The position numbers were made by a program, and so were the translations under genes. A DNA stretch of 64,000 bases from the IMG/VR virus record IMGVR_UViG_3300031857_000065, positions 34,476 through 98,475 of that record; one strand, written 5' to 3'. The notes under the pieces were generated by a model. It did not search any database. It was given only the letters and a program-made list of their open reading frames with translations, and was not told where the DNA came from. Numbering within the stretch: the stretch's first letter is position 1; each line of letters opens with the position of its first letter. This document shows positions 18,801-27,498 of the stretch, one piece after another. The stretch comes from a virus.

Positions 18801-20933
18801 CGTAATAGACGGTGTTGTGGTAATACTCGGAGTAGTTGTAATTGACGGAGTAGTAGTAATACTTGGTGTAGTGGTAATAGATGGCGTAACGGTAATACTT
18901 GGCGTGACACTAGGAGTGGTAGTGATACTTGGCGTTGTAGTAATAGATGGTGTAGTAGTAATACTGGGTGTAATACTTGGTGTTGTGGTGATACTTGGGG
19001 TAGTAGTAATACTTGGGGTAGTAGTAATACTTGGGGTAGTAGTAATACTTGGGGTTGTAGTAATAGATGGTGTAGTGGTAATAGATGGTGTAGTGGTAAT
19101 GGAAGGTGTGACACTTGGTGTAGTAGTAATACTAGGCGTTGTAGTAATAGATGGCGTTCTAGTAATAGATGGCGTTACAGTAATACTTGGGGTAGTCGTA
19201 ATACTTGGAGTAGTGGTAATAGAAGGCGTAGTAGTAATACTTGGAGTTCTAGTAATAGACGGTGTATTAGTAACGCTGGGTGTTGTAGTAATACTCGGAG
19301 TAGTCGTAATACTTGGTGTTGTGGTAATGGAAGGTGTGACACTTGGGGTAGTAGTAATACTAGGCGTGGTAGTAATAGACGGTGTTGTAGTAATACTTGG
19401 CGTAATACTCGGCGTGGTAGTAATACTCGGCGTTGTGGTAATAGATGGTGTGACTGTAATAGATGGTGTTATACTTGGCGTAATAGTAATTGACGGCGTT
19501 GTTGTGATAGACGGTGTTACAGTAATAGATGGTGTAGTGGTAATAGAAGGCGTAGTGGTAATACTTGGAGTTCTAGTAATACTCGGCGTTGTAGTAACAC
19601 TCGGTGTAGTAGTAATAGACGGTGTGGTCGTAATAGATGGCGTAATACTTGGGGTGGTGGTAATACTAGGCGTTGTTGTAATACTAGGCGTTGTAGTAAT
19701 ACTAGGGGTAACAGTTATACTTGGTGTAGTGGTAATAGATGGTGTTACAGTAATAGACGGTGTTGGTGTTGGTGTTGGTGTTGTAGTTGGCGTTGGACTC
19801 GGTGCAGCAACGGCACCATCCAAATCCATAATAACAATGGCTGCATCAGAAATTGTCGCATTTACGTTTGCTTCTGGACGCCATGCGATGACTTTTGTAA
19901 TCGACCCCGCAGTTAATGATTCAACGTCCGTCCATCCGTGTGCAAATTCGTCAATATTATTAACGGATGCTTCACGGAGTGGTTGGCGGGTTGCTGTATA
20001 TTGACCAGGTTCCGTAGTTGAAGTACCAAAGTGAGAAAAGACTGATGAGTTAGTTGCGCTAATTTTTGTCGTCCACGTACCCACCACTAAATGATTGCCT
20101 GTGTTTGCAATAGTTGGCGTATATGTTATTATGGCGGTTGGTGCACCGGCACTTGTAGAGTCTATTTGTGCAGATTCACTGACCGCGGCATACGTTTCTG
20201 CAAATTTAGACCTGTCTAATGCTAATAATGTTCGATATTGATTGACAATATTTTGTCCGTTTGGTGAGCTATGTTCTAGTGAAAACGTTGTTGTTGCACC
20301 AAGAGAAGCCGTTACGATTGCAAAATATGGTGTTATTCCTAATGTATCTTTTGCATAATACTGTGTTCGTACCATATAGGTGTTTGTGCCGTCAGACAAT
20401 TGTACAACCATATCATCCGCTGCTTGTGCCGTTCGTGGAGTATTGACGTTACACGATCCAAACACAAACCATTCGCCAGCAGGAATATTAATAGAATCTA
20501 TTGGAGTAGCTACGGCATTTGTTGTAGCAATTTGTGTGCTATCATATGAAGAAACGTCAGCATCATCTAATTCTAACACATTAATATACGCGTCAGAAAT
20601 GGTAGCAGTACCGGCGGATGCACTCCATTGTATAGCAAATTCAATTGTTGTAGTAGATGAAGCAGTAAATACGTTTACATCCACTGCACTCATTCTGTCC
20701 GTTAAGTCTTGTGGTTCAAATTCAAATTGCTGTAATGTTACTCCATTAGTAACGTTTTGTAGTCGAACGCGCGCACGAGAAGTTAACGCACTATGACTCA
20801 TTATTGCTGACCAGAATATCGCATAGCGTTTACCCGCCGTAACACTAACACTTACGGAAGTACGACTACTGTATGCAGTTAGAGGGGATCCTGAAGCTGC
20901 TGTTTGTGCAGCTTGTGAATATATTCTGGCCAT
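15861..20933 (-). CDS. Giant mucin-like TPSIT-repeat virion protein B (1690 aa)
   Basis: Residues 1-~375 are globular and beta-rich and look like two related sandwich domains (both end in ATISDAYINVLELD / ATISDAAIVIMDLD). About 376-1583 is TPSIT-x / TPSI repeat. The last ~107 residues (VKVSDIAIYGIELRY onwards) form a distinct C-terminal domain rich in Tyr and Val. There is no Cys-rich cap, unlike proteins A and C. The N-terminus (MARIYSQAAQTAASG) starts after GAGGTAG. Probably a long virion fibre: N-terminal attachment or receptor domains, a mucin-like stalk, and a C-terminal tip. No homologue beyond the repeat family is recognised. Confidence 0.78.
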   Translation of the reverse strand: MARIYSQAAQTAASGSPLTAYSSRTSVSVSVTAGKRYAIFWSAIMSHSALTSRARVRLQNVTNGVTLQQFEFEPQDLTDRMSAVDVNVFTASSTTTIEFAIQWSASAGTATISDAYINVLELDDADVSSYDSTQIATTNAVATPIDSINIPAGEWFVFGSCNVNTPRTAQAADDMVVQLSDGTNTYMVRTQYYAKDTLGITPYFAIVTASLGATTTFSLEHSSPNGQNIVNQYRTLLALDRSKFAETYAAVSESAQIDSTSAGAPTAIITYTPTIANTGNHLVVGTWTTKISATNSSVFSHFGTSTTEPGQYTATRQPLREASVNNIDEFAHGWTDVESLTAGSITKVIAWRPEANVNATISDAAIVIMDLDGAVAAPSPTPTTTPTPTPTPSITVTPSITTTPSITVTPSITTTPSITTTPSITTTPSITPSITTTPSITTTPSVTTTPSITRTPSITTTPSITTTPSITVTPSITTTPSITITPSITPSITVTPSITTTPSITTTPSITPSITTTPSITTTPSITTTPSVTPSITTTPSITTTPSITTTPSVTNTPSITRTPSITTTPSITTTPSITTTPSITVTPSITRTPSITTTPSITTTPSVTPSITTTPSITTTPSITTTPSITTTPSITTTPSITTTPSITTTPSITPSITTTPSITTTPSITTTPSVTPSITVTPSITTTPSITTTPSITTTPSITTTPSITVTPSITTTPSITTTPSVTPSITTTPSITTTPSVTPSITTTPSVTTTPSVTPSITTTPSITTTPSVTTTPSITTTPSITTTPSITTTPSITPSVTVTPSITVTPSITTTPSVTATPSVTVTPSITATPSVTRTPSVTPSITVTPSITTTPSITTTPSITPSITTTPSVTTTPSITTTPSITPSVTITPSITTTPSITPSITTTPSVTATPSITTTPSITTTPSVTVTPSITASPGVSVTPSITVTPSITTTPSITPSITVSPSITATPSVTVTPSATTTPSITTTPSITTTPSITTTPSITTTPSITTTPSITTTPSITTTPSITVTPSITTTPSITTTPSITATPSITVTPSITTTPSITTTPSITTTPSVTPSITTTPSITTTPSITPSITTTPSVTTTPSITTTPSITRTPSITTTPSVTTTPSVTTTPSVTPSITTTPSITTTPSITTTPSITTTPSITTTPSITRTPSITTTPSVTPSVTTTPSVTPSITNTPSITTTPSVTPSVTITPSITTTPSVTPSITNTPSVTTTPSITTTPSVTTTPSITTTPSITATPSITTTPSITTTPSITTTPSITRTPSITTTPGSTPSVTVTPSITTTPSITTTPSVTRTPSITTTPSITTTPSITTTPSITRTPSITPSITTTPSVTSTPSITTTPSVTRTPSITTTPSITPSITTTPSITTTPSITTTPSITTTPSITTTPSITRTPSVTRTPSITPSITTTPSITTTPSITRTPSITTTPSITRTTSVTPSITTTPSITTTPSITTTPSITTTPSITRTPSITTTPSITRTSGVTPSVTTTPSITPSITVSITPSITKTPSITPTRSVTKTPTVTPTITPTRSTTPTVTPSVTITPSITPSITPSEVKVSDIAIYGIELRYKVGMVEHSYIGGVNQSLPVKDQGNIWVYGEQLLYSDYSGVTRVITGARVQITNRKAGEIFIKNGRLYWVIGDDITNYEFALSNESSFSY
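16183..19790 (-). repeat. TPSIT-coding tandem repeat array, ~3.6 kb
   Basis: Same 18/12-base architecture as in protein A. Local runs are near identical, for example GTAGTAGTAATACTTGGG repeated at about 16450-16500 and 19005-19055, which suggests recent local duplication. Interruptions ASPGVSV (near 18100) and TTPGSTP (near 17030) occur. Confidence 0.9.
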
Positions 20934-20946
20934 CTACTACCTCATA

Positions 20947-21291
20947 TTACGGTTGAGTGGGCCAAATAATGTTTTCAGGTTCTACTTGTTGTTGAGGAAC
21001 GTTTCGTAATTCTTGACGATAAGATGCCCACGCAGCTTTTTGTCCAGCATCTAACGGACTGTCAGATAACTGCGTCCAATCTGATGATTGTAATAATTCA
21101 TCTCGGTCAGCACGAACCACATCCCACTTTAGTTCTAATGATACTTCCGCATCCAATCCACGAAGCTCCAATTCTGTGGGTTTTGGTATTGTGTTTTCTG
21201 GATACCAAGCTAATGTGTTGTAATCATCATTACCACATGTCCATATCGTATTTGGATATCGTTTTGTAAGAATTTCTACTAAATTTGCCAT
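20947..21291 (-). CDS. Phage tail/fibre assembly chaperone-like protein
   Basis: 114 aa. The C-terminal half has the pattern of the phage tail assembly chaperone family (PF16778-like): VVRADRDELLQSSDWTQLSD, SPLDAGQKAAWASYRQELRN, then VP. The N-terminal half (NLVEILTKRYPNTIWTCGND) is short and variable, as expected for a partner-specific part. Such proteins help fold or trimerise tail fibres and are encoded beside them, as here between fibre protein B and the 1408-aa protein. Confidence 0.75.
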   Translation of the reverse strand: MANLVEILTKRYPNTIWTCGNDDYNTLAWYPENTIPKPTELELRGLDAEVSLELKWDVVRADRDELLQSSDWTQLSDSPLDAGQKAAWASYRQELRNVPQQQVEPENIIWPTQP

Positions 21292-21305
21292 AGTACATAA
21301 CTCCG

Positions 21306-24300
21306 TTATTCTGTTATTCGTCCCTTAATTCCACGTGCCGCATTAAAACTAACCGTAATTCCATCATTTGGTGAGGTAAATGATGCAGCAGTAGTGCCTG
21401 CTATAATTAGTTTGTTACCTGCACCAACTTGTACGGAATTACCAAAATCTGCCGCACCAGTTCCTATTTGATATTTTTTCCACGTTTCCGTTGTTATATC
21501 AAATATCGCCACAAACACATCACTAGAACCAAACGAATTTCCATCATCAGCAAATACACCTGTAGTAGACCCTACAATTGCAATACGACCATCTCTCAAA
21601 TACGTGCTTGGTTTGCCAAAAGTATTTAATGTATCGTTTTGTGTGGTACCTAACTGATAGACATTGCCCCAAGTATCAGTACTATAATTAAATAAAATAA
21701 TACCGATATCTTCTGCACCAAGATTTGCACTACCACCAACGTCACCAGCAGTTTCATACGTAATTGCTAACGTATTTGGTATAACGTTATTTATATCATG
21801 CACAACAAATCCTCGGTCAGCTAACCCAGATCCAGTAGTATAATAGTCGGTGGTAAATCGTGCCGCACCGCCGGCAGGTGGGACAAATTGTGTCAAGTTA
21901 CGAACATCGGTGATACCCAAGAAAATATCATATCCACCTACGGGCGTACCACCAAGGTCGCCCGCTGTACGACCAACGAATGCTACCCGCCCATCTGATA
22001 ATTCGGTAAGCGAATAAATTTCTTCATCGAATTCTGTACCAATCTGATTAATTAAGAATCCGGTATCAGAAAGTGGATTAGCGGGATCATAAAACGCAAT
22101 CATATAATCGTACACACCCGTGTTACCCGTATTATATGCTACTACGTCACCAGATGCTACCGCTGCAATTCCAATACGTCCTGCGTTACTACCCGAGGTT
22201 AATTCAATTACATCGTACGCAAAGATATTACCATCGTCTGCTTCACCGTCACCGGCTACACCAATTTGTGTCCATGTAACTAAACTATTAATAGGATTAA
22301 TTGCTCCTTCAATATAAGAGCCGGAATTTTTATATTCTTGTAAATCGTTTAAATCTAGTACGCCAAAAAATCCGTCAAACACATTACTACCTTCGTAAAT
22401 TTCGTTCATGTATGAACTAGATATTGAAGTAAATGTTATAGACGCGCTTGTTAATAATGTTCCTGCAGTATTAGTTGGTGTTGTTGATGTACTGGATGTA
22501 CCTAAACTTGCGGTTGAAGTTAGTGCTGAAGCAGAAGCATACCACATATCCATTCCCGTTTCATCTTGTAAATGATGATTACCAGTTCCAAAACCAGTAC
22601 GAGCAAATCTAAATATCAATCCTCGGCGTCCGTTGGTATGTGATTCTGACCACCCTGCAGTGATATAATTAAATGTCGTAACATCACGTTCTATTGCATA
22701 TAATGATTCTGCCTTATCGTGACCTAATCCATTAATAAAGAATACACTTCCCGTGTTATCAAATCCAGCAATAATACCATCACCACCCCCATGTTCAGCA
22801 CCAGTTACTTGTGTACCAGAACTACTTGCATACCCCACAGCAAAAAATCGTCGTGATGAAGTGGCGACCGATGATGGAGATGCGGAGACTGCTTTCCAAT
22901 ATGAACCTGACGTAGTAGTTGTCCATTGACTTGTTAGTCCACCACTTTGACTAACAATTTCTGTTGCAAATCCATTCGTACCTTCCGTACCCACCACTAC
23001 ATATTCCAAATATCCAGAACCCGTACCGGTGTTTCGCATGTCCATTGCTTCCGTATTTGTAGAAGCGCTGTTGTGACTGCGCATCCATTCTATCATTGGA
23101 GTGTTGATAATTGTTCCTACTCCAAATGATGCTGTACTGACACTTCCCGTAATTTTTCCTGCAAAGGTAAACCTACCGTCTGATGTGGTTTCATGTCTGC
23201 GTACTCTATTTACTACTAAATTAGGATACGAGTTTTGTTCTTGAATAGTACCGTCAGTATCAACCGTTGTAAGAGTTGTTGTACTACCCGAAACAACGGA
23301 AAGTAAAATATAATCTGTGTTATTTTTTGTGACCCGAGCAACAGAGCTTGCATATTGATTGTCAGACGTACCGTACATTTTTGTCCACACAATAGATCCA
23401 GTAGAGTCTAACTTAATTAATAATGCATCTTGATTTCCACTTCCACTGTTAGTAGTACCACCGGCGACATATAGGTATCCCAAGGTGTCCCGAGTAATTG
23501 CATATGCGGTATCTGCTAATGACCCACCAGATATATCTCGTTGCCATTGAAGATCAAAATCCTTGTCGTATTTTGCAACTACAATACTTGAACTTTGAAT
23601 ATGGTTCCCAGCATAGTATTGTGACCCCGTACTGTCCGTTACCATATCAATAAATTCAATTTTTTCTGTAGTGTTCATTGACTTTACTAATCCACGACCA
23701 ATACCATGTACGAATAATCTACTTTTCGGTACTAATTCATCTTTAGTATATCCGACAATATAAATTTTACCATTTGATGCTTGTGTTACGCCCGTAATAA
23801 AGTCATCAAAACGTCCAGTAACTTGGTAATATTCTGGTGGCGATGTATCTCCTGGACTAAACAATGCGATAAGACCGTTGTTATAATTAATATCAAAGTC
23901 ATCATCTATCGCTGCTTTAGTACCCACAAATAACTGGCGACCGTCCTGTAATTCTATACCTTGTATAAAATTTTCGTCGGCCGACAAAACAGCTTGTCGT
24001 TTATCAAAAAATTGTGTACTGCTATCATCATATTGTAAAACGGGCATAGTCACATCAAGACCTTGTGGTTCTTGAGATCCAGAACGTTTTAATGTACCCG
24101 TTGATGTATCAAACTGCACGTAGCCATTTGTTAAGGCATTTCGTACAATAAATGAATTACTACCTGTGATGTAATCTAAATGCTTATAACCTAAAAACGG
24201 GATGTCTGGAGAAAAGGAGTACACACCTGACCCAGAATATGTCGTACCCGACCCCGAAGCGTCACCGGAAATCATTGTGTAAAATTTGAATTCTTCTACA

Positions 24301-25532
24301 TTAAAGTTCAATCCGTGAACACGTAAATATTTTCCAGGATTATTAGATACAATTTGTCCTTGATTGTACCACACACTAGCACTATATTTATACAAATTTA
24401 CTCCACCATCATTTGTATTACTGACCGCTGCGTATAAAGTATTATTAGCAATTTCTAAATGACAATCCGGTCGTACATTCGAACCGCTGATAATAGTTGT
24501 TACTGTTGGGAGTTCTGATAGGTTATTTGCGGATGTAAAGTTCCACACCTTTAAGTCAAATTTTCCAGAAGAACCGCTATTGTAAATAGCAGGAATATAT
24601 ATTTCCGATCCTATACGTTTTCCTACACTTGCGCGAAATGGATACAAACTAGACGACCCTGGTGTTCTAGCAATCTGTGCATCTGCTAAATCATATGTCC
24701 CATGATTGACTTCGGCATTAAACACTTGATTAACATAATTAAATGTACGAGAAAATACATCCCATTGTGATCCATTTGCTGTCAAGTAAAATGCATGAAA
24801 TCTATCAGATGATCCATTAATTATACCACCCATCATATAATTTTTATTTGTGACAGATGGAAGTTCTAAATCGTTATGAGAATTGTGTGCACCACCAACG
24901 GACGGTGTGTGAACGCGAGCCATAACAGATAAATAATTTGTTGCTCCAGATTTTACAGACACGTTAATCATATGCCCATATTCTTCAATTCCAGTTGGTC
25001 CTTGTCTATCTTCTGCTCCCATTACAAATCGACCATTATTAAATGTCGCATATGACGTAGGATTGTGTGCATGATATTGATAAAAATCCCAAGTATATGA
25101 TCCGGTCGGTACATACAAACGATCCCAATAGAAGAAATCGTCAAGTGTCGCACTAGTCGTACCATATTGTCCTAAATGAGCAAAGAAAAACGCATCATCT
25201 TCACGAACACCAGTAATATCGTTTACACCACGACCAATATGAATAATATCACTACCGTGATAATTGACCCAATTGCTAGACCCACTTAAACTTTCCGATA
25301 CTAATTGTACGGTTCCTGTTATCGTGTGAAACCCATCAGTACGAGATCCAGATAGTAATGTATTCCATTTATACGCTCTAATTAATCCAGAGCCGTTATT
25401 GATCTGATTAGATGTGGAACTTGCTGAATAAATAATATAATATCCCTCGTCCATCCCGCAACCTGCGGGATGTGGGAGATACCATTTAGTATTATTAAGG
25501 TCTACACTTCTAGTGACATTAGTTATTGGCAT
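21306..25532 (-). CDS. Large beta-propeller-like fibre/adhesin protein (1408 aa)
   Basis: The N-terminal ~480 residues are Ser/Gly/Tyr-rich beta structure. From about residue 500 there are repeated blades resembling SBBP/Kelch-type beta-propeller repeats, such as SLADTAYAITRDTLGYLYVA, then GGTTNSGSGNQDALLIKLDS, TGSIVWTKMYG, and near the C-terminus EIYSLTELSDGRVAFVGRT with GGYDIFLGITD. No transmembrane or signal segment. ATG at 25532 overlaps the upstream stop by 14 bases, with GGAG nine bases before. Size and neighbours suggest a distal tail fibre or baseplate-peripheral receptor-binding protein. Confidence 0.65.
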   Translation of the reverse strand: MPITNVTRSVDLNNTKWYLPHPAGCGMDEGYYIIYSASSTSNQINNGSGLIRAYKWNTLLSGSRTDGFHTITGTVQLVSESLSGSSNWVNYHGSDIIHIGRGVNDITGVREDDAFFFAHLGQYGTTSATLDDFFYWDRLYVPTGSYTWDFYQYHAHNPTSYATFNNGRFVMGAEDRQGPTGIEEYGHMINVSVKSGATNYLSVMARVHTPSVGGAHNSHNDLELPSVTNKNYMMGGIINGSSDRFHAFYLTANGSQWDVFSRTFNYVNQVFNAEVNHGTYDLADAQIARTPGSSSLYPFRASVGKRIGSEIYIPAIYNSGSSGKFDLKVWNFTSANNLSELPTVTTIISGSNVRPDCHLEIANNTLYAAVSNTNDGGVNLYKYSASVWYNQGQIVSNNPGKYLRVHGLNFNVEEFKFYTMISGDASGSGTTYSGSGVYSFSPDIPFLGYKHLDYITGSNSFIVRNALTNGYVQFDTSTGTLKRSGSQEPQGLDVTMPVLQYDDSSTQFFDKRQAVLSADENFIQGIELQDGRQLFVGTKAAIDDDFDINYNNGLIALFSPGDTSPPEYYQVTGRFDDFITGVTQASNGKIYIVGYTKDELVPKSRLFVHGIGRGLVKSMNTTEKIEFIDMVTDSTGSQYYAGNHIQSSSIVVAKYDKDFDLQWQRDISGGSLADTAYAITRDTLGYLYVAGGTTNSGSGNQDALLIKLDSTGSIVWTKMYGTSDNQYASSVARVTKNNTDYILLSVVSGSTTTLTTVDTDGTIQEQNSYPNLVVNRVRRHETTSDGRFTFAGKITGSVSTASFGVGTIINTPMIEWMRSHNSASTNTEAMDMRNTGTGSGYLEYVVVGTEGTNGFATEIVSQSGGLTSQWTTTTSGSYWKAVSASPSSVATSSRRFFAVGYASSSGTQVTGAEHGGGDGIIAGFDNTGSVFFINGLGHDKAESLYAIERDVTTFNYITAGWSESHTNGRRGLIFRFARTGFGTGNHHLQDETGMDMWYASASALTSTASLGTSSTSTTPTNTAGTLLTSASITFTSISSSYMNEIYEGSNVFDGFFGVLDLNDLQEYKNSGSYIEGAINPINSLVTWTQIGVAGDGEADDGNIFAYDVIELTSGSNAGRIGIAAVASGDVVAYNTGNTGVYDYMIAFYDPANPLSDTGFLINQIGTEFDEEIYSLTELSDGRVAFVGRTAGDLGGTPVGGYDIFLGITDVRNLTQFVPPAGGAARFTTDYYTTGSGLADRGFVVHDINNVIPNTLAITYETAGDVGGSANLGAEDIGIILFNYSTDTWGNVYQLGTTQNDTLNTFGKPSTYLRDGRIAIVGSTTGVFADDGNSFGSSDVFVAIFDITTETWKKYQIGTGAADFGNSVQVGAGNKLIIAGTTAASFTSPNDGITVSFNAARGIKGRITE

Positions 25533-26160
25533 TTAACACTACTCCTTCGTAATTTGCCCACGTATGTGAAGGACTGACATCGATCCATTGCTCTACTGTT
25601 TTATTAGTAAATGCTTCACCACAATCTAAATCTACAATATGAAATACCTTCTGTGACACACTATTACAATTAAAAATAATTTGTGTAAAGTCATCAAATG
25701 ACGGGAGTACATCTTCAGTCACTATACAATCAAATGCGGTGTGACCCGTTGCTTGTTGTATTTCGGTAGTAAAGTTACTTGACGTAATATCAATATTATG
25801 AATTGGAAATTGTATTTTTTCTGGATTTTTGGGGTCTTTGGTTAGTAATTGAATATAAGATGAATTATCAAATCCGTATACGACCATACCCAACTTTTGT
25901 AATGATTCCATCAAAAATCCTAATGCACATCCTGCGACCAACACCCGACTACCTGCGGCAAGATTAAAATGTGTGACAATATGTTGCGCACGGATATCAA
26001 ACATTTTCATAGATGTAAAATACTGACGACAGTATGTTGCCAGTTTTCCAGTACACACACAACTCTTTATGTGTTTAGCTTTACATCCTTTTTGTTTGTA
26101 TACGTATTTTTCATAGGAATTACGAAAACCTTCTACGTTCCAATTATAAATTTGTGCCAT
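25519..26160 (-). CDS. Class I SAM methyltransferase-like protein with Cys-rich N-terminus
   Basis: 213 aa. AAGSRVLVAGCALGFLMESL (about residues 68-87) is motif I of a Rossmann methyltransferase with GCALG in place of the usual G-x-G-x-G, and MVVYGFDNSSY is the acidic strand. DCIVTEDVLPSFDD occupies the motif IV region. The N-terminus has four cysteines, CKAKHIKSCVCTGKLATYC, which could bind zinc or a metal cluster. It lies inside the fibre gene block, not the glycosylation operon, so it may methylate a fibre protein or its glycan. Confidence 0.6.
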   Translation of the reverse strand: MAQIYNWNVEGFRNSYEKYVYKQKGCKAKHIKSCVCTGKLATYCRQYFTSMKMFDIRAQHIVTHFNLAAGSRVLVAGCALGFLMESLQKLGMVVYGFDNSSYIQLLTKDPKNPEKIQFPIHNIDITSSNFTTEIQQATGHTAFDCIVTEDVLPSFDDFTQIIFNCNSVSQKVFHIVDLDCGEAFTNKTVEQWIDVSPSHTWANYEGVVLNANN

Positions 26161-26162
26161 AA

Positions 26163-26528
26163 TTAACCCGAGATAGGAATACCAGGACGGAAAAGTAAAT
26201 CAGTAGTATTAATTGCAAATCCAATATATAATACTCGAATTGTTGAAGATGGTGTTGGTGGTGATGAAGTTAATCCACCAAACTCATCAAGAAAATATGG
26301 AGCGCCTGCTACAAGTCCACTTAATTCCGGTATTACACCTGCTGCGTAATATACGCCTGCCTGTTTAAATAGTACTGCATTTAATTGAGATGCCGTGTCA
26401 TTATAACTTGCGTTGGTTACAGTATTGTTTCCACTTATTCGTACTATTTTACCATTAGTTCCACCTACCAAACCATCTACAGTGAGTGCAACGTCAGTAA
26501 TAAGATTTGTCGATTTGATAAATGCCAT
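26163..26528 (-). CDS. Small virion/fibre-associated protein
   Basis: 121 aa, beta-rich, rich in Thr, Ser and Gly. The region LSGLVAGAPYFLDEFGGLTS and the C-terminal RVLYIGFAINTTDLLF resemble short phage proteins found beside tail fibres, in which a small beta-barrel ends in an I-G-x-A-I strand. AGGAG precedes the start. Function is not defined. Confidence 0.55.
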   Translation of the reverse strand: MAFIKSTNLITDVALTVDGLVGGTNGKIVRISGNNTVTNASYNDTASQLNAVLFKQAGVYYAAGVIPELSGLVAGAPYFLDEFGGLTSSPPTPSSTIRVLYIGFAINTTDLLFRPGIPISG

Positions 26529-26529
26529 A

Positions 26530-27486
26530 CTATACTCCTAACCGTGTTAATTCAAAAAATGTATTGTCTGCTTCTATAGTACCTAAATTTTCAGTATTAC
26601 TATATGTTATTTCTATATAATCATTTAATTCTAAATAATATGTTTCGTCTAATTCAGCCGATTCGTTTGCGCCTAACGTTATTGTTTCTATATCTGTGGT
26701 GTTGTTTTTTTTGACATTAATCGTATATGAATCAGATGAACCATTTATACCAGTTAAAATAAATGCACGTAATCTATAATATCCAGCAGTGGATACTGTA
26801 AATTTGCTAGGTTCGCCGTTATCCCAATATACGTTTCCTGCCGAATCAGCATTTGTATTAAATACAATATCAGATGTTAACCATTCTATAGCAGTTTCTG
26901 TACTTGATACCGATAATTGATTTTGCAATTCTGCTTTTATTCCGCTAAATTCAAATCCAGGAATTAACGAACTACCGAATGTATATCCCACCAACTGAAC
27001 TTCCACGAATGTACCTTCAACTAATCTACCAATATTATTATCTTCGGACGCATATAATATAATTTCATCACCGCTATTTAATAATGTAGTTACGTCATAT
27101 ATACCCGATTGATAAGCAGCCATCGACTCTTGTATTAATGTCGATGAGTTTCTTTTTAATTCGATAGTATATGACGCACCGTTACCTTCTTGTCCCGTGT
27201 ATATTGACAAATGTAATCTATAGTATCCGGTAGTTGGAATGCGTATTATAGTTGCAGCTGATGCATTAAAAAACCCAGAGGTATCAAATTCTTCTGTATC
27301 CCATGGTATTGTACTTAATGTATCATTTAAAAATACATCATTTGCTAAACTAATTTTTGTTCCGAAAAATTGTTTGATGCCGGGCGTGTTGGATATATTC
27401 CACTTCACGCTATCGTATTTCCACACTTTTCCATTTCCATCTGTATATTGCTGTCCCGTCGTTGGGTTTGTCGGAAAACTTAACAT
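26530..27486 (-). CDS. Tail fibre protein with two C1q/TNF-like jelly-roll domains
   Basis: 318 aa. It opens with a fibre-attachment motif common in phages (FPTNPTTGQQYTDGNGKVWK). Two similar beta-sandwich domains follow, about residues 38-170 and 180-318, each with a Y-Y-R-L strand (GYYRLHLSIYTG and GYYRLRAFILTG), a YTI-LKRN/NVKKN strand, and a final FVEVQLV/FFELTRL strand. This is the pattern of C1q-like jelly rolls, often trimeric receptor-binding heads. The internal duplication is clear by eye. Confidence 0.65.
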   Translation of the reverse strand: MLSFPTNPTTGQQYTDGNGKVWKYDSVKWNISNTPGIKQFFGTKISLANDVFLNDTLSTIPWDTEEFDTSGFFNASAATIIRIPTTGYYRLHLSIYTGQEGNGASYTIELKRNSSTLIQESMAAYQSGIYDVTTLLNSGDEIILYASEDNNIGRLVEGTFVEVQLVGYTFGSSLIPGFEFSGIKAELQNQLSVSSTETAIEWLTSDIVFNTNADSAGNVYWDNGEPSKFTVSTAGYYRLRAFILTGINGSSDSYTINVKKNNTTDIETITLGANESAELDETYYLELNDYIEITYSNTENLGTIEADNTFFELTRLGV

Positions 27487-27498
27487 ATCACATTCCTA

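Noticed and set aside
11819-19790. Tandem repeats considered as a CRISPR array
   Set aside because: Units are 12-18 bases, contiguous, without unique spacers, and stay in frame with a long coding region; no cas genes are present.
11819-19790. Variable residue in TPSIT-x considered as a diversity-generating retroelement target
   Set aside because: No reverse transcriptase or template repeat is visible, and the variation is spread over hundreds of units rather than in one variable region with adenine-specific changes.
16408-20004. Long plus-strand frame of 1198 codons opposite protein B
   Set aside because: Same cause: a mirror of the 18/12-base repeat. The minus frame has defined globular N- and C-terminal domains and proper starts.
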